The notes beneath the pieces are model-generated. The model was not told the origin of the DNA, ran no database searches, and was given only the letters and a program-made list of their open reading frames with translations. Both the position numbers and the translations under genes were made by a program. DNA of 64,000 nt from Micrococcales bacterium 31B. GTDB taxonomy: Bacteria; Actinomycetota; Actinomycetes; Actinomycetales; Dermabacteraceae. The stretch covers positions 226,090 through 290,089 of the forward strand of contig JAFFTF010000002.1 of assembly GCA_022803075.1 (NCBI GenBank), in the 5' to 3' direction. Shown here piece after piece: positions 55,534 through 62,187 of the stretch; within the stretch, counting starts at the first letter, position 1; every line of letters begins with the position of its first letter.

Positions 55534-56568
55534 ATGCCTGACTCCCCCGTCGCCACCGGCCCCTTCGCGATCGTCGCCTTCGAGGGCTGGAACGACGCCG
55601 CCGACGCCGCCACGCAGTCGGTCGGCCTGCTGATGGAACAGTGGGACGCCGTCGAGGTCGCGAGCCTCGACGCCGATCGCTTCTACGACTTTCAGGTGTC
55701 GCGGCCCATGGTCTCCCTGGACGAATCGGGCGGCCGCCAGCTCTTGTGGCCGAACACCCGCATCTATCGCACGCGCACGTCGGCCACCATGCCCGACATC
55801 TATCTCGTGCGTGGCATCGAGCCCTCCACCCGCTGGAAGGAGTTCTGCCACGAGCTGCTGGGCATCCTCGGCGACAAGGGCGTGCGCACGATTCTTTGCC
55901 TCGGTGCGCTGCTCGCGGACGTGCCGCATTCGCGCCCGATACCGGTCTCGGTGTCGAGCGATCACCCCGAAATTTTTGCAGCCCTGGACGCCGGGGTGCC
56001 CACCTATGAGGGCCCCACGGGAATCATCGGGGTGCTTTCGCAGTTCGCGGCGGACCGCAATTTCGGGTCGCTATCGCTGTGGGCCGCCGTGCCGCACTAT
56101 GTGGCGCAGGCACCCTCGCCCAAGGCGATTCTCGCGCTGATTCACCGCGTAGAACTGGCTACCGGGTGCAACATCGACGTGCGGGAGCTGAACGACGACG
56201 CCGAGGCCTGGGAGCGCGGGGTCAACGAACTGGCGCAGGGCGAGCCCGACATCGCGCAGTACGTACAGCAGTTGGAGGCCGCTAAAGATACGAGCGAACT
56301 TCCCGAGGCCTCGGGTGAGGCCATCGCGCGCGAGTTCGAACAGTATCTCAAGCGACGCGAGACGGGCCGCGCCAAGGACGACCCGGGCAAGGCCGAGTAC
56401 ACGCCTGCGGGCGACGGTGCGCCCCAGGACGCATCGCCGGGCGAGCCCACCCACGACCAGCCCACCGACGGGGCACCCGGCGACGGCCGGCCCACCGACG
56501 GGGCACCCGGCGACGACCAGCCCACCGACGGGGCACCCGGCGACGGCCAGCCCGAGCAGCCCCGCTAG
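55534..56568 (+). CDS. PAC2 family protein
   Basis: A 344-residue protein of the PAC2 (proteasome assembly chaperone 2-like) family, common in actinobacteria beside mshC. Typical segments are FEGWNDAADAATQSV, LLWPNTRIYRTR, IYLVRGIEPSTRWKEF and the GPTGIIGVLSQFA motif. Its bacterial function is not known. The last 45 residues are disordered with three ten-residue repeats (PTDGAPGDGQ). The ATG at 55534 begins the conserved part. Its stop codon abuts that of mshC with no base between. Confidence 0.85.
   Translation: MPDSPVATGPFAIVAFEGWNDAADAATQSVGLLMEQWDAVEVASLDADRFYDFQVSRPMVSLDESGGRQLLWPNTRIYRTRTSATMPDIYLVRGIEPSTRWKEFCHELLGILGDKGVRTILCLGALLADVPHSRPIPVSVSSDHPEIFAALDAGVPTYEGPTGIIGVLSQFAADRNFGSLSLWAAVPHYVAQAPSPKAILALIHRVELATGCNIDVRELNDDAEAWERGVNELAQGEPDIAQYVQQLEAAKDTSELPEASGEAIAREFEQYLKRRETGRAKDDPGKAEYTPAGDGAPQDASPGEPTHDQPTDGAPGDGRPTDGAPGDDQPTDGAPGDGQPEQPR
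56458..56547. repeat. 30-bp tandem repeat at the 3' end of the PAC2 gene
   Basis: Three units of CAGCCCACCGACGGGGCACC type encode PTDGAPGDGR/Q repeats in the C-terminal tail. Confidence 0.9.
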
Positions 56569-57888
56569 TTACAGGTCGATGCCCAACAGGGCGTCGACGG
56601 CGGCGGGCACGAGGGCCTGCTCGAGCGGTGTTTCGACCGCCGTGAACGCGGCGTCGCTCGCGGCCACCCCGGCGTCGCCCCCCGCCAGCACCCGGGCCGC
56701 CCACGCGTCCACCAACTCGACCGCTGCCGGTGCGTTCAGATCGTCAGCCAGCGTCTCCATGAGCGAGCGCACCGTCTCGGTGTCGAGGGCATTTGCCACG
56801 AGCGCGCCCGAGCCGCGCACCACGGCTGCCGCGCGACGCCACGTGGCGAGCCGCTGGGTCGCGGTCTCCAACAGCTCGGCGGTCCACTCCCAGTCGCTGC
56901 GATAGTGCTGAGCGAGCAGCGTCAGGCGAATCGCCATCGGGTCCACACCCTCGCGGCGCAGCACCGACACAAACACGAGGTTGCCGCGCGACTTGCTCAT
57001 TTTGTGACCGTCGAGGCCCACCACGCCCGTGTGGGCGCACACCGAGGCAAAGCCCTTGCCCGTGAGGGCCTTGATGTGGGCGGCACTCATGTCGTGGTGG
57101 GGGAAGATTAGGTCCGAGCCGCCACCCTGCACATTGAACGGCAGGCTCAGATGTGCCTCCGCGATGGTGGCGCACTCAATGTGCCAACCGGGGCGGCCGG
57201 GTCCGAGAGAATCGCCGTCCCAGTCGGGTTCGCCCGCGCGAGCCGCGCGCCACAGCAGGGGGTCCAGCGCGCTGCGCTTACCGGGGCGCAGCGGGTCGCC
57301 GCCGCGCTCGGCAAAGAAAGCGAGCAGCGTGGGCCGGTCGTAGGGAGCGACGAACGGGAACTCCGGGGTCGAGGCCAGGTCGAAGTACACGTCGTCTCCG
57401 GCGGTCGAATCCTTCGTCTCCACCGTGTAGGCGGACCCCTGCGCCAACAGCCTCTGTACCGCCGTCACGACCAGGGGAATCGTCTCGACCGCGCCCAGGT
57501 AATCGGTGGGGGGCACGACGCGCAATGCCTCCATGTCCTCCGCGAACAGCGCCTCCTGCTCACGAGCGAGTTCCACCCAATCCACGCCGTCGCGGGCTGC
57601 GCGCTCCAGCAGCGGGTCGTCGATGTCGGTGACATTTTGCACGTGCGTGACCTGCAAACCCGTCGCCTCCCACAGGCGGCGCAACAGGTCAAAGGCCACG
57701 TAGGTGGAGGCGTGGCCCATGTGCGTCGCATCGTAGGGAGTGATGCCGCACACGTACAGCCCGACCTGGTTGTGAAGCCCATCGTGGGTCGGTTCTAGCG
57801 ACTGCGAGCGCGTGTTAAACAGGCTCGGCACGAGACTCGTGGTGACCGTCGGGAGTTGGGGCACGGGGGGGCTGTTCCAGGTTTTCAC
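56569..57888 (-). CDS. mshC: Cysteine-glucosaminylinositol ligase MshC
   Basis: MshC joins cysteine to glucosaminyl-inositol using ATP, the penultimate step of mycothiol synthesis. It is a shortened cysteinyl-tRNA synthetase relative: VCGITPYDATHMGHA contains Cys47 (zinc) and the HIGH-like HMGH (56-59); GWHIECA and KMSKS (296-300) follow. At 439 residues it is slightly long for MshC. The GTG start is 6 nt after TAGGCT (57895-57900, minus strand), suggesting a leaderless transcript. It indicates that the organism uses mycothiol. Confidence 0.92.
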   Translation of the reverse strand: MKTWNSPPVPQLPTVTTSLVPSLFNTRSQSLEPTHDGLHNQVGLYVCGITPYDATHMGHASTYVAFDLLRRLWEATGLQVTHVQNVTDIDDPLLERAARDGVDWVELAREQEALFAEDMEALRVVPPTDYLGAVETIPLVVTAVQRLLAQGSAYTVETKDSTAGDDVYFDLASTPEFPFVAPYDRPTLLAFFAERGGDPLRPGKRSALDPLLWRAARAGEPDWDGDSLGPGRPGWHIECATIAEAHLSLPFNVQGGGSDLIFPHHDMSAAHIKALTGKGFASVCAHTGVVGLDGHKMSKSRGNLVFVSVLRREGVDPMAIRLTLLAQHYRSDWEWTAELLETATQRLATWRRAAAVVRGSGALVANALDTETVRSLMETLADDLNAPAAVELVDAWAARVLAGGDAGVAASDAAFTAVETPLEQALVPAAVDALLGIDL

Positions 57889-58045
57889 GCGCTAAGCCTA
57901 ATTCACGCACGGCGGCTATTCCGCGATTGGCCCTGCCGCATATCTCACGCTCCCGGCCCCAACCGGCGGGTTTCGTCGCGGTGTCGTTTGGTCACGCAGC
58001 GGGGCGGCGCGCCCAAACCACCAGCGCTCTGAGCCACAATGAGCT

Positions 58046-59077
58046 GTGATCATCTCCGGCATGTGGCTACCCTCACGCACCCCCGTCACGACACCCGACG
58101 ACCTCGCGGCCGCGCCCGACCCCGGCGAGACGCTCTGGCTGCATGCCCACCTGGGCGAGCGATTGCGCGGCGCCCATCGCCGCCTCATCGATGCCGACGC
58201 CCTGCGCGAGTGGCTCGACGCGCCCGTACTCGGCGGACTGCACGACGCCCTCACGCACCGCACCGTCACGGGCGACTCCTCCACCATGTTTGACTGGCGC
58301 ACGGTCTCGTTTCGCGACAGCGACGCGCAGGTGCTCACCACCGACATCGTGGTGTGGCGCTCACACGAGGCGCTCGTCACGGTGAGCGCGGGTGAGAACG
58401 ACGCCCTGCAACACCTGCTGCACGATATGCAGCACGCCGCCGCCCGCCTGACCACCCCGCATCGCGCCCCCGCCGGCTCCGAGAACGTGCTGGTCTCGAG
58501 CGTGATTGCCCACCTCGTGCGCACCTCCATCAGTGACTTTCTCGACGTCGAACAGCGCCTCGCCGATGCCCTCAGCGACATCGAGAACCTCGTGTTCCGC
58601 GAAGGCACCGACGACGATCTCGGCCTCATCTACCGCCTCAAACGCGAGGTGCTGGAGGCGCAGCGCGCCGCCCTGAACAACCTCACGTCGTTCGATGCCC
58701 TCCCGGCAAACCTCTTCAAGGCTCCCGACCTGCGCGTCGAATCACCAGCCCGGACCCTGCCGCGCTCCACGAAGGACCGCGTGCTGAGCCTCATGGAGCA
58801 GATCGCGCGCCGCCTCTCCGACAGTTCCTCTCTCATCAGCGACATCGTGAACGTCCACCTCAACAAGGTGAGCGTGCAGCAAAACGACGACATGCGGCGC
58901 ATCTCCGCCTACGCCGCCATGGTCGCCGTGCCCACCTTCATCGCGGGCCTCTACGGCATGAACTTCGACCACATGCCCGAACTGCATTGGACCTTCGGGT
59001 ACCCCCTCTGCGTGGCATTCATGGCCGTCAGCACGGTGGTCTTGTATCGCCTCTTCAAGCGGTCGGGGTGGTTGTAG
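58046..59077 (+). CDS. CorA-family divalent metal transporter
   Basis: A pentameric magnesium or related divalent-cation channel. The 343-residue protein has a long cytoplasmic N-terminal domain, a stalk helix (about 160-280) and two C-terminal helices. The signature GMN is at 304-306 in YGMNFDHMPEL. The C-terminus is basic, as usual. A GTG start lies 5 nt after CACAAT, possibly leaderless. Mg, Co or Ni specificity cannot be told from sequence. Confidence 0.88.
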   Translation: MIISGMWLPSRTPVTTPDDLAAAPDPGETLWLHAHLGERLRGAHRRLIDADALREWLDAPVLGGLHDALTHRTVTGDSSTMFDWRTVSFRDSDAQVLTTDIVVWRSHEALVTVSAGENDALQHLLHDMQHAAARLTTPHRAPAGSENVLVSSVIAHLVRTSISDFLDVEQRLADALSDIENLVFREGTDDDLGLIYRLKREVLEAQRAALNNLTSFDALPANLFKAPDLRVESPARTLPRSTKDRVLSLMEQIARRLSDSSSLISDIVNVHLNKVSVQQNDDMRRISAYAAMVAVPTFIAGLYGMNFDHMPELHWTFGYPLCVAFMAVSTVVLYRLFKRSGWL

Positions 59078-59099
59078 CCGGACGCTCCGGGGGTACGAC

Positions 59100-59133
59100 A
59101 ACGGGCCACCAGAGAACCCGGGTGGCCCGTGCA
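59100..59133. terminator. Terminator between corA and uppP
   Basis: Arms ACGGGCCACC and GGTGGCCCGT with a short middle. It serves the converging corA and uppP genes. Confidence 0.7.
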
Positions 59134-59138
59134 AGGGG

Positions 59139-59157
59139 GGCACGCGTGCGTCCGCCC
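59139..59157 (-). repeat. GC-rich element after uppP
   Basis: GGCGGACGCACGCGTGCC on the minus strand, about 10 nt after the uppP stop; same family as 47074, 50171 and 61138. Confidence 0.45.
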
Positions 59158-59167
59158 CGAAACTGCC

Positions 59168-60010
59168 CTATGCCTGCAAGACGCCCGTGCCGAGCAGGAC
59201 GAAGACGATGATGCCCACCGCGATGCGGTAGATCACGAACGGCATGAAGCTCTTCGTCGAAATGTATTTCATGAACCAGGCGATGACGGCGTAGCCCACG
59301 ACGAACGCGATGATCGTGGCGAGAATCAGGCCGGGCCATTGCACGCCCTGCTCGGCCGCGTTGCCGGCCTCTTTGGCGACCTTATAGAGGCCAGACATGA
59401 TGACCGCGGGGATCGCCAACAGGAACGAATAGCGCGCTGCGGCCTCGCGCTTGTACCCGAGAAAGAGACCTCCTGAGATGGTGCCGCCGGAGCGTGACAC
59501 GCCGGGAATCAGCGCGAGGGCCTGCGCAAAGCCGTAGAGAATGCCGTCGCGCCAGGTGAGGTCTTCGATGGACTTGCCGAGTCCGCGCTGTTCGCGGGAG
59601 GCGCCATAGCGGTCGGCGATCGCGAGCACGATACCGAACACGACGAGCATCGTCGCGGTGATGTAGAGACTGCGCAGCGAGGTGTCGATGGCGTCTTGGA
59701 ACAGCAGACCGAGCACCGCGATGGGGAGGCTGCCGATGATCACGAGCCAGCCCATGCGCACGTCGATGTGGTCGCGGGGCACGCGGCCCGAGAAGGAGCC
59801 GAACCACGCCTTCACGATGCGCACGATGTCTTTCCAGAAATAGATGAGCACGGCCAACTCGGTGCCGAGCTGGCAGATCGCGGTGAACGCGGAGCCCGGG
59901 TCTTTGCCCATCAATTGCCCGATGATGCTGAGGTGCGCGCTCGACGAGACGGGCAGGAACTCGGTAAGGCCCTGCACGAAACCGAGGATGGCGGATTCAA
60001 AAATATTCAC
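59168..60010 (-). CDS. uppP: Undecaprenyl-diphosphatase UppP
   Basis: UppP dephosphorylates undecaprenyl diphosphate outside the membrane, recycling the lipid carrier for peptidoglycan and other polymers. The 280-residue membrane protein has Glu17 and the P-loop-like PVSSSAHL near the N-terminus and PGVSRSG with Arg173. It starts with GTG, 5 nt after TACAGT on the minus strand, so it may be leaderless. Confidence 0.95.
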   Translation of the reverse strand: MNIFESAILGFVQGLTEFLPVSSSAHLSIIGQLMGKDPGSAFTAICQLGTELAVLIYFWKDIVRIVKAWFGSFSGRVPRDHIDVRMGWLVIIGSLPIAVLGLLFQDAIDTSLRSLYITATMLVVFGIVLAIADRYGASREQRGLGKSIEDLTWRDGILYGFAQALALIPGVSRSGGTISGGLFLGYKREAAARYSFLLAIPAVIMSGLYKVAKEAGNAAEQGVQWPGLILATIIAFVVGYAVIAWFMKYISTKSFMPFVIYRIAVGIIVFVLLGTGVLQA

Positions 60011-60043
60011 GATTCACTGTACGTCGCTAGGCTGGGCACGAAA

Positions 60044-60068
60044 AACGGGCCACGCGCGGTGGCCCGTT
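60044..60068 (-). terminator. Terminator after the acidic protein gene
   Basis: Arms GGGCCACC and GTGGCCC with a GCGC loop, followed on the minus strand by GTTTTT. It ends transcription 28 nt after the stop and just before the uppP promoter. Confidence 0.8.
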
Positions 60069-60095
60069 GGAATGTTGTGCTGAAGGGGGCGGCTG

Positions 60096-60389
60096 CTACG
60101 CCTCGTATTCGATGGCCTCGTCGTCGAGGTCGAACTCCTCGAACTCCTCGTCGGCATCGTCGTCGTCATCATCGTCTTCGTCGTCGCTGTCGTCGACCGA
60201 GACGAACGGCAGGGTTTCGTTGAAGACCGTGAAGATCGCGTCGTCGTAGGCCTCGCACGCGTCTTCGAGGGTTTCAAAGGCACGATCTACGGAGGGGTCG
60301 TCTTCGCCCCGACGACGCTCAAGCGCGTTGAGGTGATTCTCGAGGGCGAGGGTCAGTCGTTCAAGGGCGGCCCGGGGGTCAGTGCTCAT
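60096..60389 (-). CDS. Small acidic protein, unknown function
   Basis: A 97-residue protein. Residues 1-60 are predicted helical (LERLTLALENHLNALERRRGEDD), and the C-terminal 35 residues are almost all Asp and Glu. Similar short proteins next to DUF5703 genes in Micrococcales are often labelled primosomal protein, without evidence that I know of. The ATG at 60389 lies 7 nt after TAGTCT with no ribosome site, suggesting a leaderless start. It is divergent from the DUF5703 gene. Confidence 0.7.
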   Translation of the reverse strand: MSTDPRAALERLTLALENHLNALERRRGEDDPSVDRAFETLEDACEAYDDAIFTVFNETLPFVSVDDSDDEDDDDDDDADEEFEEFDLDDEAIEYEA

Positions 60390-60547
60390 GTCGCTTAGAC
60401 TACCTGGCACAACGCGAAAGTCGATAGGGAATTTCGGCAATTTTGAGGTCAATTCGCTGGTGATGAACGTACTATCGCCCCGTAATGCGAGCGCGATCTG
60501 CCGGAGTGTAGCCTCGTAGACACGATCAGCCCGACGAAGGAGCACGA

Positions 60548-60808
60548 GTGGCCCGAAAGTACCGCTACCCCCAGCGCACGGTCATTGATTCCCTGCCGGT
60601 CGAGCCTGGGCGGCGCCCCGAAGACTACGAGTTTCGCGTGATCACCGTGAAGCGGGGCGCGAGCCAAAGCGAGGTGCGCACGCAACTCACGGCGGAGGCC
60701 GAGTATGGCAAGTGGGAACTCGCGCGCACCCGTCTTTATCTCGGCGGTGGCCGCAAGATGTGGCTGCGGCGCCGGGTAATGCGCGTCGAATCGACGCTTT
60801 TCTCGTGA
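60548..60808 (+). CDS. DUF5703-like small basic protein
   Basis: An 86-residue basic protein with no signal peptide (YRYPQRTVIDSLPVEPGRRPEDYEFRVIT near the start, and a YGKWELARTRLYLGGGRKMWLRRRVMR segment). It matches what I know of the actinobacterial DUF5703 family, of unknown function. The GTG at 60548 follows GAAGGAG. The next 170 bp hold no other gene before the tRNA. Confidence 0.7.
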   Translation: MARKYRYPQRTVIDSLPVEPGRRPEDYEFRVITVKRGASQSEVRTQLTAEAEYGKWELARTRLYLGGGRKMWLRRRVMRVESTLFS

Positions 60809-60981
60809 GGCGTGCATCACGCGAACGAATGACCTGACGGTAACATCTAGCCCCGCGGTGTTACCTGCGTAACCATTCGCCGCAAACGCCCTCCATCGAT
60901 TCGCTTTAGGGCTCGCAATCGTGCTAAGTTTTTCGCCGTTGGGAAAAACGCCCCGAGCGATCGGGTCACCCAATCACCCTT

Positions 60982-61066
60982 GTCCGGGTGGCGGAATGGT
61001 AGACGCGCTAGCTTGAGGTGCTAGTGCCCGTATTTGGGCGTGGGGGTTCAAGTCCCCCTCCGGACA
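60982..61066 (+). tRNA. tRNA-Leu (anticodon GAG)
   Basis: A class II tRNA of 85 nt. The acceptor stem pairs GTCCGGG with TCCGGAC. The D arm starts GGCGGAATGG. The anticodon stem CTAGC/GCTAG encloses TTGAGGT, giving GAG at 61015-61017. A variable stem (GTGCCCG/ TGGGCG region) and a T arm with GGTTCAAGTCC follow. CCA is not encoded. Confidence 0.95.
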
Positions 61067-61073
61067 CAAAATG

Positions 61074-61103
61074 ACCCGGCTCGCGAGAGCCGGGTTTTTT
61101 GTT
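61074..61103 (+). terminator. Terminator after tRNA-Leu
   Basis: Arms CCCGGCTC and GAGCCGGG with a GCGA loop, followed by TTTTTTG. Confidence 0.9.
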
Positions 61104-61137
61104 GCTGTCGTAACCCTCGCCCGCGCGGGCTGCCAGC

Positions 61138-61156
61138 GGGCCACGCGCGCGTCCGC
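61138..61156 (-). repeat. GC-rich element after the tRNA terminator
   Basis: GCGGACGCGCGCGTGGCCC on the minus strand; matches the elements at 47074, 50171 and 59139. The remaining sequence up to 61250 shows no gene. Confidence 0.45.
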
Positions 61157-61250
61157 AATATTATTTTTGCAAGCGGCGACCGGGAGCAAAACTGCTCGTC
61201 CGCGCCACATTTTGCCTGCAGAATAATGATGGGGACACCTACCCAGATGG

Positions 61251-61280
61251 TTGCCTCTTATTTTTCCCTCGGCATAGGAT
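61251..61280 (+). promoter_or_regulatory. Candidate promoter of the secreted repeat protein
   Basis: TTGCCT (61251-61256) and TAGGAT (61275-61280) with an 18-nt spacer. The predicted leader of about 80 nt contains a stem CCGCCGC/GCGGCGG (61325-61343). I see no known riboswitch core. Confidence 0.45.
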
Positions 61281-61367
61281 GGTGCGGCGGGCGCGCCACA
61301 GGCCGCGCCAAAACTTGCATTCCACCGCCGCATCTCGCGGCGGCACGATCGAAGGGTGAACGTCACC

Positions 61368-62108
61368 ATGGGGCGACACGCAGCACCTCGTCATAGTCCA
61401 ATCCGCACCTCGGCGCAGCGGCTCACCACGGCTGCCGTGGCAGTCGGTGCGGTCGCCGCCGCGGGCGCGCTCTCGCCCGCCGTCGCCAACGCGGCCACGG
61501 CGAGCCCCGTCGTCGTCGCCGCACCGGCCACACCTGCGGCACCCGCGGCAGACCGGGTCGAAAAGTTGTCGTACAACGATGCCCTTTACCTCGTCAGCGA
61601 CACCTCCACGACCCCGCACCGCCTGACCTTTGCCGAGTGGCGCGACCTCGGGTACCCGCAGTTCACGGTAGTGCCCGCCATCTCGGGCACGCGCTACGTG
61701 CAGCAAAAGGGCCTGATTGACGTCTATGCCGTGGTCGACACGGACGTCTACAAGCTCACCTTCGAGCGGTGGGTCGCCGCCGGGGCCCCGGCCCCGCAGG
61801 TCAGCCAGGCCGACGCCGTCAAGTACCCGTACTTCGACAGCATCTTTGCGGTCACCAAGCTCAGCGCCGACCCGAAGCAATGGGTGTGGCATCACCTCAC
61901 CCTTGACGAATGGGTAGGCCAGGGCATGCCCAAGGCCGAGACCGTGCCGTGGGTGCAGGGCGCGCTTTACTATCAGATGCGCGACCGCGAGGGAAAACTC
62001 ACCGACGACATTTACGCCTACCTTCACGGCGAGTACCACAAGCTCACGTTCCAGGAGTGGGCGGCCGTCGGGTACCCGACCCCGCAGCCGGGCATGCCGA
62101 GCGTGTAA
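61368..62108 (+). CDS. Secreted protein with four LTFxEW repeats
   Basis: A 246-residue exported protein. The signal peptide runs to about residue 42 with an ANA cleavage site, followed by an Ala/Pro linker. The rest is four repeats of about 40-45 residues, each ending in a variant of HKLTFQEWAAVGYP (LTFAEW, LTFERW, LTLDEW, LTFQEW). No catalytic residues or cysteines are apparent. I do not know the family; a cell-wall or carbohydrate-binding role would be a guess. A GTG four codons earlier is possible but overlaps the GAAGGG ribosome site. Confidence 0.7.
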   Translation: MGRHAAPRHSPIRTSAQRLTTAAVAVGAVAAAGALSPAVANAATASPVVVAAPATPAAPAADRVEKLSYNDALYLVSDTSTTPHRLTFAEWRDLGYPQFTVVPAISGTRYVQQKGLIDVYAVVDTDVYKLTFERWVAAGAPAPQVSQADAVKYPYFDSIFAVTKLSADPKQWVWHHLTLDEWVGQGMPKAETVPWVQGALYYQMRDREGKLTDDIYAYLHGEYHKLTFQEWAAVGYPTPQPGMPSV

Positions 62109-62115
62109 TCACGAG

Positions 62116-62174
62116 CATCGCCCCCGCGGCGCGCCTCAGATTCGGTCTGATTCGCAGCGCGGGGGCGATTTTTT
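62116..62174 (+). terminator. Terminator after the secreted repeat protein
   Basis: Outer stem CATCGCCCCCGCG/CGCGGGGGCGAT with an inner hairpin TCAGA-TTCGG-TCTGA (62137-62151), followed by TTTTTT. Confidence 0.85.
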
Positions 62175-62187
62175 GGTCCGGACGCTC

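Noticed and set aside
61281-61367. Cyclic-di-AMP (ydaO-type) riboswitch in the leader of the secreted repeat protein
   Set aside because: Such riboswitches precede many actinobacterial cell-wall proteins, but I could not find the conserved core sequences; only a simple hairpin is present.
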